Source: Linnemannia hyalina (taxonomy: Eukaryota > Mortierellomycota > Mortierellomycetes > Mortierellales > Mortierellaceae). Taken from it: a stretch of 64,000 bases of DNA. The stretch covers positions 1,240,001 to 1,304,000 of the forward strand of contig JAHRHY010000013.1 in assembly GCA_019671135.1 (NCBI GenBank). Reading direction: 5' to 3'. Shown in pieces: positions 8,401-18,089 of this stretch (its first letter is position 1; every line of letters starts with the position of its first letter). Under the pieces are notes generated by a model. That model was not told the DNA's origin. It searched no databases and was given only the letters and a program-made list of their open reading frames with translations. Position numbers and translations under genes: made by a program.

Positions 8401-11135
8401 TATTATCGTCTCCAATCCTTTCGCAGGTCGTCGTTCCTGCTCCAGTCTCGAGTCCCGTCTCTTCGCCGGCTCTTTCGCCTGCCACTGTTCCAACTCCAGT
8501 TTTGAGTCCCGGCCCTTCTCTGACAGGTACTCCACCACCCAACACTCCTAACACTCCAACATGTCCCCCTACTCCAACATTCTCCCCCACTCCAGCAACT
8601 CCCACCACCCCCACTCCAGCAACTCTCACCACCCCCACTCCAGCAACTCTCACCACCCCCACTCCAGCAACTCTCACCACCCCCACTCCAGCAACTCTCA
8701 CCACCCCCTCACCTCTCCCTCCTGATACAACCGATCTTGTCTTTGAGCGAGCAGTCGACACACTGGACGACGCTTGCAGAGAGCGTCTCCTCCGTCCCGC
8801 GGCCGAATACGATGCCGAGATCCTTCGCATCAACAGCGACACCAGGAAAAAACAGTCGGCAGACAACACAAAGTATGATGGACTCAGAAGCCGATACCGG
8901 AGTCAACTTGCCAGGAAACCACAAGAACTGGCTGCCATTCTTTTGATGACCAATACTCAGGCCGACAACGCAGCCGCCCGCATCAAGTCAATTTCTAGTC
9001 GTCGCAAGACCGTCGCCCTTGGGATACGTCGCCGGGCCACCGAGGCCGTCAACGAATACCGTGCTCATCGCCTTGTCTCTCTTCGCTCGGATTTGGAGAT
9101 CAGGCTGATCAGGAAAGCAGAGGACGATCGACTGAGGGTGCAACAGCTGGAATCCTCCCAAGCCAGGAAACTGCAACAGCAGAAAGAAACAGAGGCGCTC
9201 CATCAACAACACCAAGCCAGGAGACTGCAGCAGAAAGAGGAAAAGGAAGCACTCCGTCAACAACACCAAGCCAGGAGACTGCAGCAGAAAAAGGAAAAGG
9301 AAGCACTCCGTCAACAACACCAAGCCAGGAGACTGCAGCAGAAAAAGGAAAAGGAAGCACTCCGTCAACAACACCGCTTGGTCGTCGCTCGCCTAAAAGA
9401 GATCCTATCCAGCCTCAAGGAAACGAAACCACGATACAAACCAGCCTTTGACACAGATGCTAGCTTTCCTTTGCAAGAACGCCATCAAGTCCAACCACCG
9501 CCTGTACCAGGACCCCCGACCACACAGATCGGCCCCCTTTGCCTGTCTCCAGTAGAGGCGGCGTCCATGCGCGTAGTTCAGGACACACACGTCGACAACT
9601 CCACCCCTCGCGTCCTGTACTCGGACGGATCTCTTCTGAACTCGGGAACGCTAGAAGTATCCCAGGCCTTTGGAGTGGTGGATCTCACTCAGGACAACCC
9701 TCTGACAGTACAAGGACGAACGGACGGTCACGCATCCTCGGCTAAAGCCGAGCTCATGGGCTTATTAGCCGCAGTCTTGTCAGCGCCACCGGAACAGGAC
9801 ATTGTGGTCAAGCTGGACAATCAGTACGTGGTGGAACAGTATAGTCGCCTGGTGAAGAATCGTCGGGACACCTTACCGAGGAAGCGATTCAGGAGTACAT
9901 ATGCGGGTATCTGGGCGGTGCTTTGTCAGGTTGTGGAATCTCGGCCAGGCGGGGTTGAGGTGGTGTGGATCAAAGGTCACAGCAACATCCACGGAAACGA
10001 ACTTGCGGATCAGGCGGCGAAGGTGGCAGCACAGAGTGGTTCAGTGCCCTGGATGGTGGATCTCACTCAACAGACGGATATCACGACCTTTGCACATTGT
10101 TACGGCGGGATTGTTGAAATCGATCTACGTCAGCTCCTCAAACAACAATCGACAATCCGTCACCATCAGGCCTGGACGTCACAGAGGCGGGTCAAGAGGG
10201 CGATCCCTGACATCGATGACGTGGAATGGAACTCGACCTTGGCTTATGTCCATGACAGGCACGCAGTCTTCACCTTTTACAGCAACAGCAAGGACTCTCA
10301 CCAACGCACACATCATATCAAAAAGCTGCATGGAATGCTGCCCACTCTGAACTCCATGCAGGCTCGCAAGCCCAACCTGTACCCAACATGCGTGTGCCGA
10401 CGATGCGAGCTCGAGAATGAGGATAACGATCACGTCTGGAAATGCCCTTCGGCAGCTGAGACCACCACTGAGATCTGGAAGGAGGCCATGGGCAAGATTA
10501 ACGAGTGGGGTGTGCAGGCGACAAACAGCTACAACGCAGCCAGGAAGCGAGAATACAAACGCGCGGTGGACAGAGGTCGTCAGGTACCGAGGCCAGTACC
10601 CATACACTGGTGGCCCCCTTCGGATGCGGATCATGTGCGAGGATTTTCCTCCATCGGTGGAGCTCGAGCCGTGCACAGCGGTAGTCCAGCTCTCGATCGA
10701 GACGAGAAACCGATGTGGAATGTGTCGGATCTCCTCCGCGGCATCACCCCCTTGAGCATGTTGACTGAATGGTCCGCGGTTTTCCGGACCCCAATGTCCA
10801 TCGCCAAGACAGTCCTTCACAAGTTTGTTGGCTACCTGGAGGCGCAGGCCTCGGAGCTGATCTGGAAACCTCGGTGCTCCGCGACAATCGCATGGGAACA
10901 AAGCCAGGGCATCTCTGCCAAGGATAAGACATCCAAATATACAGGCCCCCGAGGTGATTGGAGTCAAGGATACGGTTACATCACGCACGATGGTTTCTGT
11001 CCGTGTGGCGCTTCGCTAGCCACACATTGTGAAGGAAGGTGCCCTGGGGCGACCAAGGACCCACGCGCTGCTGACGAGCGGTTGTCGGAGAGTTTGTTAG
11101 GAAGGAGGAGGTTGTCAATGATGGAGAGGATGTGA
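5475..11135 (+). CDS. LINE polyprotein: reverse transcriptase, linker, RNase H, zinc-binding tail
   Basis: One open frame of 1886 codons; the first 18 codons lie outside the element, and the first element Met is at 5532. RT motifs are LLQDMKRCFDSV (motif A, about residue 110), GLDQGGVECPLLW (motif B, about 175) and AFMDDTDW (motif C, FMDD in place of YADD, about 238). Residues 700-1090 are Ser/Pro-rich low complexity, including an eight-residue PTPATLTT repeat. Four 18-residue units of the type ARRLQQKKEKEALRQQ form a charged coiled coil (9156-9371). RNase H follows with SDGS (about 1382), KAELMG, KLDNQYV and GHSNIHGNELAD, so the D-E-D-D residues appear intact. CVCRRCELEN...HVWKCP (about 1640) is a zf-RVT-like cysteine cluster. 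There is no stop in 5.6 kb despite 5' truncation, which suggests a recent insertion. Confidence 0.88.
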   Translation: MVAFFFFFFKKIGGARQHAMPEDWLKGVIYCIPKGPVWSGRISEVRPITLLEHGRKIFFSIMVKRLTVVLSRHSIFRGPNFSVLKGTMTKDPIHILNAVLEDAREYKKEVWVLLQDMKRCFDSVSCQRGGMLELGLRHLKIPQGFIDLCLYVARNKTNRIITAYGLTEEYSPLCGLDQGGVECPLLWRIVYEVLLAQIWQSNLGYPMVNRDDLQAFHKIPTFDSLHPDTPLRIACLAFMDDTDWIAPSKAKLQEITNKAMSFFQLHGIEINPKKSELIVVNSTSADSSIRLGADTVTALPPGTAARVLGVWFSADGKGAHTRRLVKEEVSTMCQILSRKAITDKQCIYIFNNVLLPRILYRLSVTILSPRETKTIVSQYTNVVRQKVGLPLGSPASILFHRRLYGLRDLEDAMIEEQVSTAHLRLNDQELLGMVMASRATAHQAECRLTISPFDVPTIGAQFLRNNFFGHVCCLMVERGITFQSPGIPVNVSRYIGLLMPPGGYPKIAHRLFVDGVVTLDDVSTDDGQSLAPWQDIRAQYNLKGPVRRWFKELVKVVTLSMPAAASVDAPASSLIVEEGHSITPKSPEVLYEDGDSSEEEPLINRAIERRRGQQRGVEIVSPARAFAFNRTTATTVLDLGTSVDPIQVCLQPLATAAPSFVAEGGGGADVGEGRGKKSHGGDEVRLEGVYKENTKGKKVQRDNRGLLYPDTSLRDKKKKGQEIFLSTKTKTTRAIERLDERGNGFVIGKAGFVNDKRAWGKECCLQGSCSGSSSSSFLSSLSFYDSFYASSSSSFSFPAAAESDVCPALPCEPLVTFSSSSSSSSSSSSDPLLSSLLLSVPHLGVPFSSDTSLIFDVSSFIVNQSSSLFFSSSPPIFPPLLSTSSFSLTPLSLLPLSSFSNFNPLDLFSAPISSILFDPSLSSLSPLSSLSSLSPLSSPSSLSSLPSLLSLPQSIFPQSPSPQSPSPSLSSTPPSLLSSPILSQVVVPAPVSSPVSSPALSPATVPTPVLSPGPSLTGTPPPNTPNTPTCPPTPTFSPTPATPTTPTPATLTTPTPATLTTPTPATLTTPTPATLTTPSPLPPDTTDLVFERAVDTLDDACRERLLRPAAEYDAEILRINSDTRKKQSADNTKYDGLRSRYRSQLARKPQELAAILLMTNTQADNAAARIKSISSRRKTVALGIRRRATEAVNEYRAHRLVSLRSDLEIRLIRKAEDDRLRVQQLESSQARKLQQQKETEALHQQHQARRLQQKEEKEALRQQHQARRLQQKKEKEALRQQHQARRLQQKKEKEALRQQHRLVVARLKEILSSLKETKPRYKPAFDTDASFPLQERHQVQPPPVPGPPTTQIGPLCLSPVEAASMRVVQDTHVDNSTPRVLYSDGSLLNSGTLEVSQAFGVVDLTQDNPLTVQGRTDGHASSAKAELMGLLAAVLSAPPEQDIVVKLDNQYVVEQYSRLVKNRRDTLPRKRFRSTYAGIWAVLCQVVESRPGGVEVVWIKGHSNIHGNELADQAAKVAAQSGSVPWMVDLTQQTDITTFAHCYGGIVEIDLRQLLKQQSTIRHHQAWTSQRRVKRAIPDIDDVEWNSTLAYVHDRHAVFTFYSNSKDSHQRTHHIKKLHGMLPTLNSMQARKPNLYPTCVCRRCELENEDNDHVWKCPSAAETTTEIWKEAMGKINEWGVQATNSYNAARKREYKRAVDRGRQVPRPVPIHWWPPSDADHVRGFSSIGGARAVHSGSPALDRDEKPMWNVSDLLRGITPLSMLTEWSAVFRTPMSIAKTVLHKFVGYLEAQASELIWKPRCSATIAWEQSQGISAKDKTSKYTGPRGDWSQGYGYITHDGFCPCGASLATHCEGRCPGATKDPRAADERLSESLLGRRRLSMMERM
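5516..5528 (+). repeat. Target-site duplication, left copy
   Basis: AGCTCGCCAACAT is repeated exactly at 11353-11365, directly after the poly(A) tail of the retrotransposon. It marks the insertion limits of the younger element. Confidence 0.85.
8590..8712 (+). repeat. 24-bp tandem repeat (PTPATLTT-coding) in the LINE linker
   Basis: Four to five near-identical 24-base units built on CCAGCAACTCTCACC encode an eight-residue Pro/Thr/Ala repeat inside the low-complexity linker of the retrotransposon ORF. Confidence 0.85.
9156..9371 (+). repeat. 54-bp tandem repeat (coiled-coil units) in the LINE ORF
   Basis: Four 54-base units at 9156, 9210, 9264 and 9318, each coding 18 residues rich in Gln, Lys, Glu and Arg. 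The last two are nearly identical, which points to recent unit duplication; the first is the most divergent. Confidence 0.85.
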
Positions 11136-11331
11136 AGAATCCCCTTCATTCGTATCTAGTTTTATTTTCTTCCGTTTAAGCTGTGAAGAGCAGCGACAAT
11201 TGTTGCGCAGAGCCAGGTTCTGGACCGGACTGCGACTGGCGGATGGTGCACTGAAGAGTTTGGTCTGTAGTTCCCTTTTACTTCCAAATAACTTCTCTAT
11301 GCTGTTTGTTAGAGAAATAAAATTGTGTACG

Positions 11332-11365
11332 AAAAAAAAAAAAAAAAAAAAAAGCTCGCCAACAT
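11332..11365 (+). repeat. LINE poly(A) tail and right target-site duplication
   Basis: An A run at 11332-11352 is followed by AGCTCGCCAACAT (11353-11365), identical to 5516-5528. Confidence 0.85.
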
Positions 11366-11780
11366 ACATCCTTCACAAGTTTGTTGGCTACCTGGAGGCG
11401 CAGGCCTCGGAGCTGATCTGGAAACCTCGGTGCTCCGCGACGATCGCGTGGGAGCAGACCCAGAGTATCTCTTCCATGAACAAGACATCCAAGTACACAG
11501 GCCCCGAGGTGACTGGAGTCAAGGATACGGTTACATCACACACGATGGTTTCTGCCCGTATGGCGCTTCGCTAGCCACACATGAGGATGGGACCTGTCCT
11601 GGAGCGACCAAGGACCCACGCGCTGCTGACGAGCGTTTGTTGGAGGGTGTTTTGGGAAGGAGGAGGTTGTCAGTGATGGAGAGGATCGGAAGATATCTCC
11701 TTTATTCATGTCACGTCTAATTTTATTTTATCATTGTGGAGAGCAGCGACAATTTTTGTGCAAAGCCAGGCTTCCCAAAA
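11366..11780 (+). mobile_element. Older 5'-truncated copy of the same LINE family
   Basis: From 11369 the sequence matches the younger copy from 10813 onward (CACAAGTTTGTTGGCTACCTGG and beyond) through the stop region and into the 3' UTR, ending in a short A run near 11770-11777. Scattered substitutions and a one-base deletion in the GGCCCC/GAGGTGA segment shift the frame, so this is a dead fragment of about 400 bases. Its 5' end is only a few bases right of the younger copy's target-site duplication. Confidence 0.85.
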
Positions 11781-12655
11781 AAAATTCACGATATTCTTCC
11801 CCTTCACTTCCTATGCCTCCAATGCGGTCATTGTCATGGTTTTAGAGGAGGAACATACTCCTTTGACTTCTACTATCAATGCGCACCAATGATATCTGTT
11901 TTCTTTCCTCAATTTTGTTTTCTCTATCTCTGCAGCGTTTTGTTTTCTTGTTCTCGTAGTTCGCTCTGTCTGGTAATCATATAAAAGTGATGGACCTTGT
12001 TTAGATTCCTCTCGCTAAATCGCCAATTGTAATGAGCTCGAAGCTGGTGTTGCACCCTTTTAAACTAGAGGACAGAGGGGAAGGAAGGAAGACAGCAATC
12101 AATAGGTGAAGGTTCTTCTCGTCTGCCTCTTGGTTGTTTCCCTCTATCCTGCCTAAGTGCTGTTCCTCGCCTTTGATACTGCGCCCGGAAAATTGATTTC
12201 GTTCAGCGTGCTTTTTTTGTGTGTGGAGACGAGTCAGGATTTTGATTGGTTGATCTGACCTACCCTCTTATTATCAGGACGCGCAACCTGCAACACTGTA
12301 GGAGTTCCTGGAGACAACCTCACCTCCACGACGTTCTGGCTCTTCTTTTCTCTCTGCTTTCATACACGTCAGGAGGTATAAGCGGCGGAAGTTGATTCTA
12401 TGCTTTTCATTGGCTAACAGCAGCATGTGGGTTTGAATGCTTGTTCATTAGTGACGCAGCTCAACGTCTCCGAACCTCAGATTCGCTCGATTGAAAAAAG
12501 AATAATTCTTGTGAACGCTCACAGCTTCGTTGTCGCCTTTCTTGACCAAGATGAGGTTCTCTTCAGGTCTTTTCGAGTTTACATGTACGATGAATAGATA
12601 ATTGGTTTGAGGGGTGGGGTTTGTACGATAGTCGGCATTGAATGCGGGGAACGAG
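11781..12655. other. Intergenic region upstream of the SDR gene
   Basis: No gene recognised. Short open frames are unconvincing. The right end carries the promoter of the SDR gene. Confidence 0.6.
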
Positions 12656-12663
12656 TATATAAG
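12656..12663 (+). promoter_or_regulatory. TATA box of the SDR gene
   Basis: TATATAAG lies 126 bases before the ATG at 12782. An A/C-rich, ATG-poor leader separates the two, which fits a canonical TATA promoter with a 5' UTR of about 90 bases. Confidence 0.6.
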
Positions 12664-12781
12664 GAGCGACAATCGCCATGTTTCTCATAGTTCATCATCA
12701 CAAACAGCAACTCTTCTTTTCAACAACACCACCAAACCAAAACCCCTAACTCCCCCAACCGAGCACCAACAAACAAAACAA

Positions 12782-13594
12782 ATGACTTCCACCCGTCGCG
12801 TCGCCCTCGTTACTGGCTCTTCTCGCGGAATCGGCCGCGCCATCGCCCTCCGCCTGGCCGAAGACGGCTTCAACATTGTAGTCAACTACCACTCCAATGC
12901 CGCCAAGGCCCAAGAAGTCGTCGACCTCATCTCCAACACCCTCCCCACGTCCACCAATCTTAACCCGGTTCGTGCGATTGCGGTGCAGGCTAACATCGCC
13001 GACATCGACCAGGGCAGGAAACTCCTCGCGGAGACAATCGCGGCGTTTGGGCGTTTGGATGTTGTGGTCTTGAATGCCGCCTGGTTGTACTACGAGTCGA
13101 TCCATGATATGACGGAAGAATCGTACCTTGAGGCATTCGATACTAACGTCAAGGGTCCCATGTTCTTCGCGAAACTCGCCCACCCCCACCTCGCCAAGGC
13201 CCAATCCACTCCCATCCCCAACACCGCCGGCGGAGCGCGCATCATTACGGTCTCAACAACCCTGACATCCCTATCTCTCGTCCAAGGAGACCATTTCCTC
13301 TACTGTGCGACCAAGGGAGCACTTGAACAAGTGACCCGCACTCTTGCCAAGGACAAGTCCTTTGGCGGGTCCGGAATCACGGTTAACAGTGTTGCACCAG
13401 GACCGATTGATACGGAGGGGTTGAGACAGGATATTAAGGATGAGGCGGCGTTGGGGTTCTTTGCAGGATTGCATCCCGAGGGGAGGTTGGGGGAGGTTGA
13501 GGATGTTGCGGGAGTTGTGAGGTTTTTGGCGAGCGATGCTGCTAGGTGGGTTAATGGACAGATTTTGAGGGTCAACGGCGGTATGGCCGTTTAG
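12782..13594 (+). CDS. Short-chain dehydrogenase/reductase (classical SDR)
   Basis: NAD(P)-dependent oxidoreductase of 270 residues with a Rossmann fold; substrate not predictable. The cofactor loop TGSSRGIG is at residues 11-18, the structural LNAA motif ends near residue 100, and the catalytic pair YCATK gives Tyr174 and Lys178 with Ser158 or Ser163 before it. PGPIDTEG follows the active site and VNGQILRVNGG closes the domain, as in FabG-like enzymes. The ATG at 12782 is chosen because the preceding in-frame segment is leader-like and the SDR core starts ten codons later. Single exon, TATA promoter, cytosolic (no targeting signal seen). Family membership is sure; a role in secondary or xenobiotic metabolism would be a guess. 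Confidence 0.93.
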   Translation: MTSTRRVALVTGSSRGIGRAIALRLAEDGFNIVVNYHSNAAKAQEVVDLISNTLPTSTNLNPVRAIAVQANIADIDQGRKLLAETIAAFGRLDVVVLNAAWLYYESIHDMTEESYLEAFDTNVKGPMFFAKLAHPHLAKAQSTPIPNTAGGARIITVSTTLTSLSLVQGDHFLYCATKGALEQVTRTLAKDKSFGGSGITVNSVAPGPIDTEGLRQDIKDEAALGFFAGLHPEGRLGEVEDVAGVVRFLASDAARWVNGQILRVNGGMAV

Positions 13595-13850
13595 TAGTGA
13601 GTCTCTTTTTTCTTTTCTCACTTCCTGGTAGTGAAGATCGGTGGTAGTTGTAGCCAAAGTATGTAACTTTCTTGGATAGCACACTATCAGACTTTTGTTT
13701 TCGTATTTTTGCTCACCACCGGAGAAATAATACAATCGCTTTGCACAAATCACACACTACACGTCTGAAAAAACAAGTCGTTTTGGTCAGTTGTATTTTA
13801 TTATCCTCCCCAACCACAACTGAGCCTCATTCCTCCTTGAAAGCAGACAA

Positions 13851-15227
13851 CTACGTTGAGAGATCGTTGAGGGCGACACAGACACAGGCCTTCTGGTGGC
13901 CATTATACTGCCGAATAGTATCCCCAGACGACAACTCCCACAACCGCGCGGCATTATCCGAACTGGCTGTCACCAAATACGCCGAATCCGCCGAGAAAGC
14001 ACAATCCCATACCCAACGCTGATGCCCCACAAGTGTCTTCTCTAACTCGAACGAATAATTATCCGTTTTCCAAATCTTGACCGTACTGTCTGCAGAGCAA
14101 GTCGCCAAATGCTTGACATCAGGAGAAAGGACACATTTGGTAATATACTTGTCATGGGCAGCGAATTTGGTGATAGGTTGGAGGTCGGTAAAGTCTCGGG
14201 TGTGGGCCATTTTCCAGACGTAGCAGTTGCCCTTGTTGTTGGCGGCGACGAGGGAGGAGCCGTCGTTGGCGACGGTCACGGAGCGGATGGGGACGTCTTC
14301 TTCGGGGACCAGTTCGTGTGTGCAGGAGGATTCGCCTAGGTCCCAGAGTTTGATGGACCCGTTTTGGTCGCAGGAGATGAGTTCGCCTTGGTTAGGGTGG
14401 ATTACCACGTCATTCACGGGAGCCTTGTGGTCAAAGTTCCTCTGCGCATCCGGACACCTATTGGATACAGATGAAAATGTATATTAGTATTCCTTCATGT
14501 CCAATTGTGTTTATAATACCCTATCAAATAAATGTCCCAATTCTGAAAGACAGAGTTGATAAGTACCGAATATCCCAGATCTTCAAGGTGTGATCCTCAC
14601 TGGCGGTGACCATCCATTTGCCCTCGCAGTGAAAGGCAACGGCGGTGACGTTGCTGGTATGGCCTTTGAAGGAAACGATGGGGTTTGGGTGTCCACTGTT
14701 GATGTCGTAGAGTCGGACGTGTTGGTTGCTGGCTGCTGCGAGGTATTGTTTGTCTGGTGAAATGCACAACTTGTTCACTTGCTAGGAAACATGAAGGTAA
14801 TGGAGCGATAGCGTGTTTGAGTAAGTTTGTTTGGGGTGGACTCTGTTTGATGCGGTTGAATAATTGGGGTGTGTATTTTCATCAGCTTACTGCGTCGGGA
14901 TGTTGGATTGTCCTTGAGCAGATACCACTCAATGCCTCCCTAAGTAGGATACAAGTAGTTATCGATAGCGGTTAGATCCAATCGAGTCAGGTAAGTCATG
15001 TTTCCCACGAGTATCTCCAGCCTTTTAACCCCTTGACAGCATGTTGTGTCTTACCAGAAACGAATGACATGGTCGTAACCAGCTGTAACGAGGATGACTG
15101 AATGGGAGTCGTGCTGTTGCTGTTGTTGTTGCTGCTGTTGTTGCTGCTGTTGATGGGGGTGTGGGTGTTGTTGGCTGGGGTAGTTTGAGTGATGTTGTCC
15201 CTTGACGTGTGTCCTTGCAGTCGGCAT
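13851..15227 (-). CDS. LST8: TOR complex subunit LST8 (WD40 propeller)
   Basis: LST8 is the seven-bladed WD40 subunit of TORC1 and TORC2 that stabilises the TOR kinase domain. Four exons join in phase: 15227-15055, 14940-14892, 14781-14567 and 14457-13851, giving 347 residues. Hallmarks are VILVTAGYDHVIRFWEALSG, CSRTIQHPDAQVNKL, VRLYDINSGHPNPI, WMVTASEDHTLKIWD, VIHPNQGELISCDQNGSIK and the strongly conserved HQRWVWDCAFSADSAYLV. Fungal LST8 is about 300 residues; here an extra N-terminus of about 45 residues carries His/Pro and a run of 13 Gln ahead of the first blade. The start at 15227 is inferred; an upstream in-frame ATG at 15314 exists. Identification is firm. Confidence 0.96.
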
Positions 15228-15603
15228 TGCTCTTCCTGTTCCCTTGTCCTTGGTCTTGAAGTGTAAAATGTGAAGTAATGAGAGAGAAACGTGGACCCGC
15301 CTTTTTTTGGTCAAGCTGCGCTTGGGCTAGTATTGGTCACGTGCCCCGCTTGACCGCCTCTGACCCCTGTCAACTGCAAGTCACCCACCTCTCTGACTGG
15401 CGGTGGTGGCGAGTCCAAAGGCCAACGCAACGTTAGACAAGGCTTGCTTGTCTGTCTTCGTGGTCGACTTTTTATTCTTCCTTTTTGCCTTCTTACTCCT
15501 CCTCTTCACCCATCGTCACGCCCGCCTGCGCCATCACACCTCACACCACAATAACCCAACTCCACCCAAAAAGTCACCACCAACAATACACAAAGGAAAC
15601 ACC

Positions 15604-17367
15604 ATGGACATCGAAGCAAAACTCACAAGCATAGCACAGGTCACCAACCAAAAGGACAAGATCAAGGGCTACCAGGACCTCGTTGCATCCATCCTCAACA
15701 CTGCATCAACAAGTGGCGAGGACGAGACCGAGCTCCGTCTCGAACAGTTCATCAATGCCGCCACTGAGGATTCCGTCGGTCTTGTCGTCTCGCGTCAGGT
15801 CCTGTCAGACGTCACCGCGGCCATTGACGCCACCACTCACCTCTCCTCCGACAGCAAGTCGCGCATGTACAAGCATGCCCTTGATAGAGTCCAGAGCAGA
15901 GTCGTCTCCTTTGAAGAGCAGGTACGTGCTTGTTCTTTGTCGTGTTTGCTATTTCCTATTTTGACTTCATGTTGAACGCGCAAAAGAGGAAGGCAGCAAG
16001 ACTTAATTACGTGTATCTCATACCGACTACTTCCTCTTTTTTCTCATGGGTGATAGGTGTCGGCTATCAGGATGCATTTGGCGACAATATACGAGAGCGA
16101 GGAGGACTGGGCAGAGGCTGCTCAGGTCTTGATGGGCGTCCCCTTGGACTCTGGTCATCGGTACGGAACACACATACGCGCGCTCTTTTTGCTTTCTTAC
16201 GCCACCGTGTGTTGCTCTTGACTGCGCCATATCTTTAAGGATCTTTAAGGCTCCTCCACGAAAATCACCCCAACCCTAACCACAACATTTTCTACTTACA
16301 TCCAAATAGTATTGTGCCCAACGAGTTCAAGATTGAGATTTACATCCGCATTGTGCGCTTGCTCCTGGAGGACGATGAGGCAGGTATGGCTGACACTTAC
16401 CTCAACCGTGCTGCGGTCCTGATGCGGGACACCAAGGATATCAACCTCCAGTTGACCTTCAAGCTTTCACAGGCCAGAATTGCAGATTTCAAGAACAACT
16501 TCTTGAAGGCCAGTTCGCAGTATCACGAGATCAGTTACATCCAGGAGATTGACATTGACGAGCGTCTCCAGACTCTGTAAGTCCTGAGTCTGCTTTGAGT
16601 GTATTGTTAGAGAGTATTATCCAGGAAGCCCAAAAACTGGAGCTGATACCCGCGTTGTTATTAATGTTGATAGGTCTGCGGCTGTGGTGTGTGCTGTGTT
16701 GGCGCCTGCTGGACCTCAGCGTTCTCGTATGTTGGCAACACTCTACAAGGACGACCGCTCTCAACGCCTCCCACATTTCTCGATTCTTGAAAAGATGTAT
16801 CTCGATCGCGTCCTCAGGAGTAACGAAGTTCAAGAGTTTTCAACCACATTGAGACCCCATCAGTTGGCGCTTTTGGCTGACAACACCACAGTCTTGGACC
16901 GTGCTGTCATTGAGCACAACTTGCTGTCGGCGTCCAAGATTTACAACAACATCTCGTTCGAGGAGCTAGGCGCGTTGTTGGGAGTCAAGCCCGAGCAAGC
17001 CGAGGCTCGTGCTAGCAAGATGATGATGGAAGGACGCATGTCGGGAAGCATTGATCAAATTGAGCGCCTCATCTTTTTCGACCGTACACAGAGTATCCAG
17101 TCGCGACTTGGCGGTACTGGCGGAAAGGGAGGTTCGGGAGCCGGTGGATCATCAGGAGGAGCAACTGCTGGTGGTTCTGGAGGAGAGACTGCTGCTGCTG
17201 GCGCGATCGATGAGGAGGATGAGCAGGATCTGAGTGGACATGAGGCGCCTATGTTGTCGACGTTATGGGATGCCAGTATCCAGGATCTCTGTGGCCATGT
17301 AGAAGAGCTGGTGGGCATTATTGGCGCCAAGTACCCTGACTATGTCGCCACGAAGATTGCCATGTAA
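15604..17367 (+). CDS. CSN4: COP9 signalosome subunit 4 (PCI protein)
   Basis: A scaffold subunit of the COP9 signalosome, which removes Nedd8 from cullins. Four exons: 15604-15921, 16057-16160, 16310-16576 and 16674-17367; the product is about 460 residues. N-terminal helical repeats ([23 protein letters not shown]) lead to [30 protein letters not shown] and the PCI winged helix ([33 protein letters not shown]). Human CSN4 is 406 residues; the surplus here is a Gly/Ser-rich, then acidic insert ([13 protein letters not shown]..., EDEQDL) between the PCI domain and the conserved C-terminal helix. The neighbour LST8 is divergently transcribed, with 376 bases between the starts. A Rpn-type proteasome PCI subunit was considered, but the sequence fits CSN4 better. 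Confidence 0.92.
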
Positions 17368-18089
17368 AACAATGAACACTCTTTTCCCCTCTGGAACAAG
17401 GAGCAGGAGAGCGTACGTTGCATCTTGGTTTTTGCTGTCGCATACATTAATACATGCAAGCACGGCGGACTGGGATACACTTGAGAAACAAACTCGAATC
17501 AATGCAAAGAAAATAAAAAGGAAACGGCGCTTTGATTTCTCAAAAGTGACTGGTGACTTGACGGGTGGGCGCCGGCATCAGTTTAACAGTTCAACGGCGT
17601 AACATTGAAGGTATGATATACCCAGACCGGTGCCTGAGCGGTAAATACTAAAATGCCCCAGCGGACTTTTCTCCTTCCACATTGGTACGCGTTTCAGCAG
17701 AAGTGAAGAGGCGAATGTTTGGGCGTGGGATGGATGTGCGGGGAAGGAGGCGCTGTGTTGCTTTTCATGTGCCAAAGTGTATGCGAGAAAGAGAGAGAGA
17801 GAGAGAGCAAGGTCGAAATCCCGAAGGACCCTTGAGGGTGGTTGAATATTTCACACTCTCGGACAAGCAGCATGCTCGCCCACGCCTTTATTTTTTTTTG
17901 TCTCTTTCGCTTCCTTCTTACTTTCTTTTGCTCGACGTCCCTTCTTTCTTCTCACCATCTTCTCACTCTCTTCTCACTCTCTTCCCACTCTCTTCTCACT
18001 CTTCTCACTCTTCCCTCCGTCTTTCATTCCTTTGCCACAAATCTCTTCCCCACACGTTTTCCATCACCTCCCCTTCTCATTAGAAAACA
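17368..18089. other. Intergenic region, pyrimidine-rich promoter
   Basis: No gene recognised. A GA microsatellite (about 17790-17810) and a long TTCTCACTC-type pyrimidine tract (17940-18030) precede the carotenoid oxygenase start; such CT tracts commonly mark fungal core promoters. Confidence 0.55.

Larger units (their letters stand above)
5529..11352 (+). mobile_element. 5'-truncated non-LTR retrotransposon (LINE), younger copy
   Basis: The element starts abruptly inside the reverse transcriptase N-terminus, runs through one long ORF and a roughly 195-base 3' UTR, and ends in poly(A) at 11332-11352. Exact 13-base duplications flank it. No apurinic-type endonuclease or ORF1 is present, so it is 5'-truncated, as LINE insertions commonly are. 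RT followed by a distant RNase H is the arrangement of I/Tad1-like elements; I cannot place the clade firmly. It sits immediately beside the truncated end of an older relative (11369 onward). Confidence 0.9.

Noticed and set aside
7690..8505. Leu/Phe-rich 271-codon frame overlapping the LINE ORF
   Set aside because: It is the shifted reading of the Ser-rich CT-repeat linker; homopolymeric pyrimidine DNA keeps all frames open.
9156..9371. CRISPR-like array from regular 54-base repeats
   Set aside because: The units are contiguous, without spacers, in frame and coding for a coiled coil; the genome is eukaryotic.
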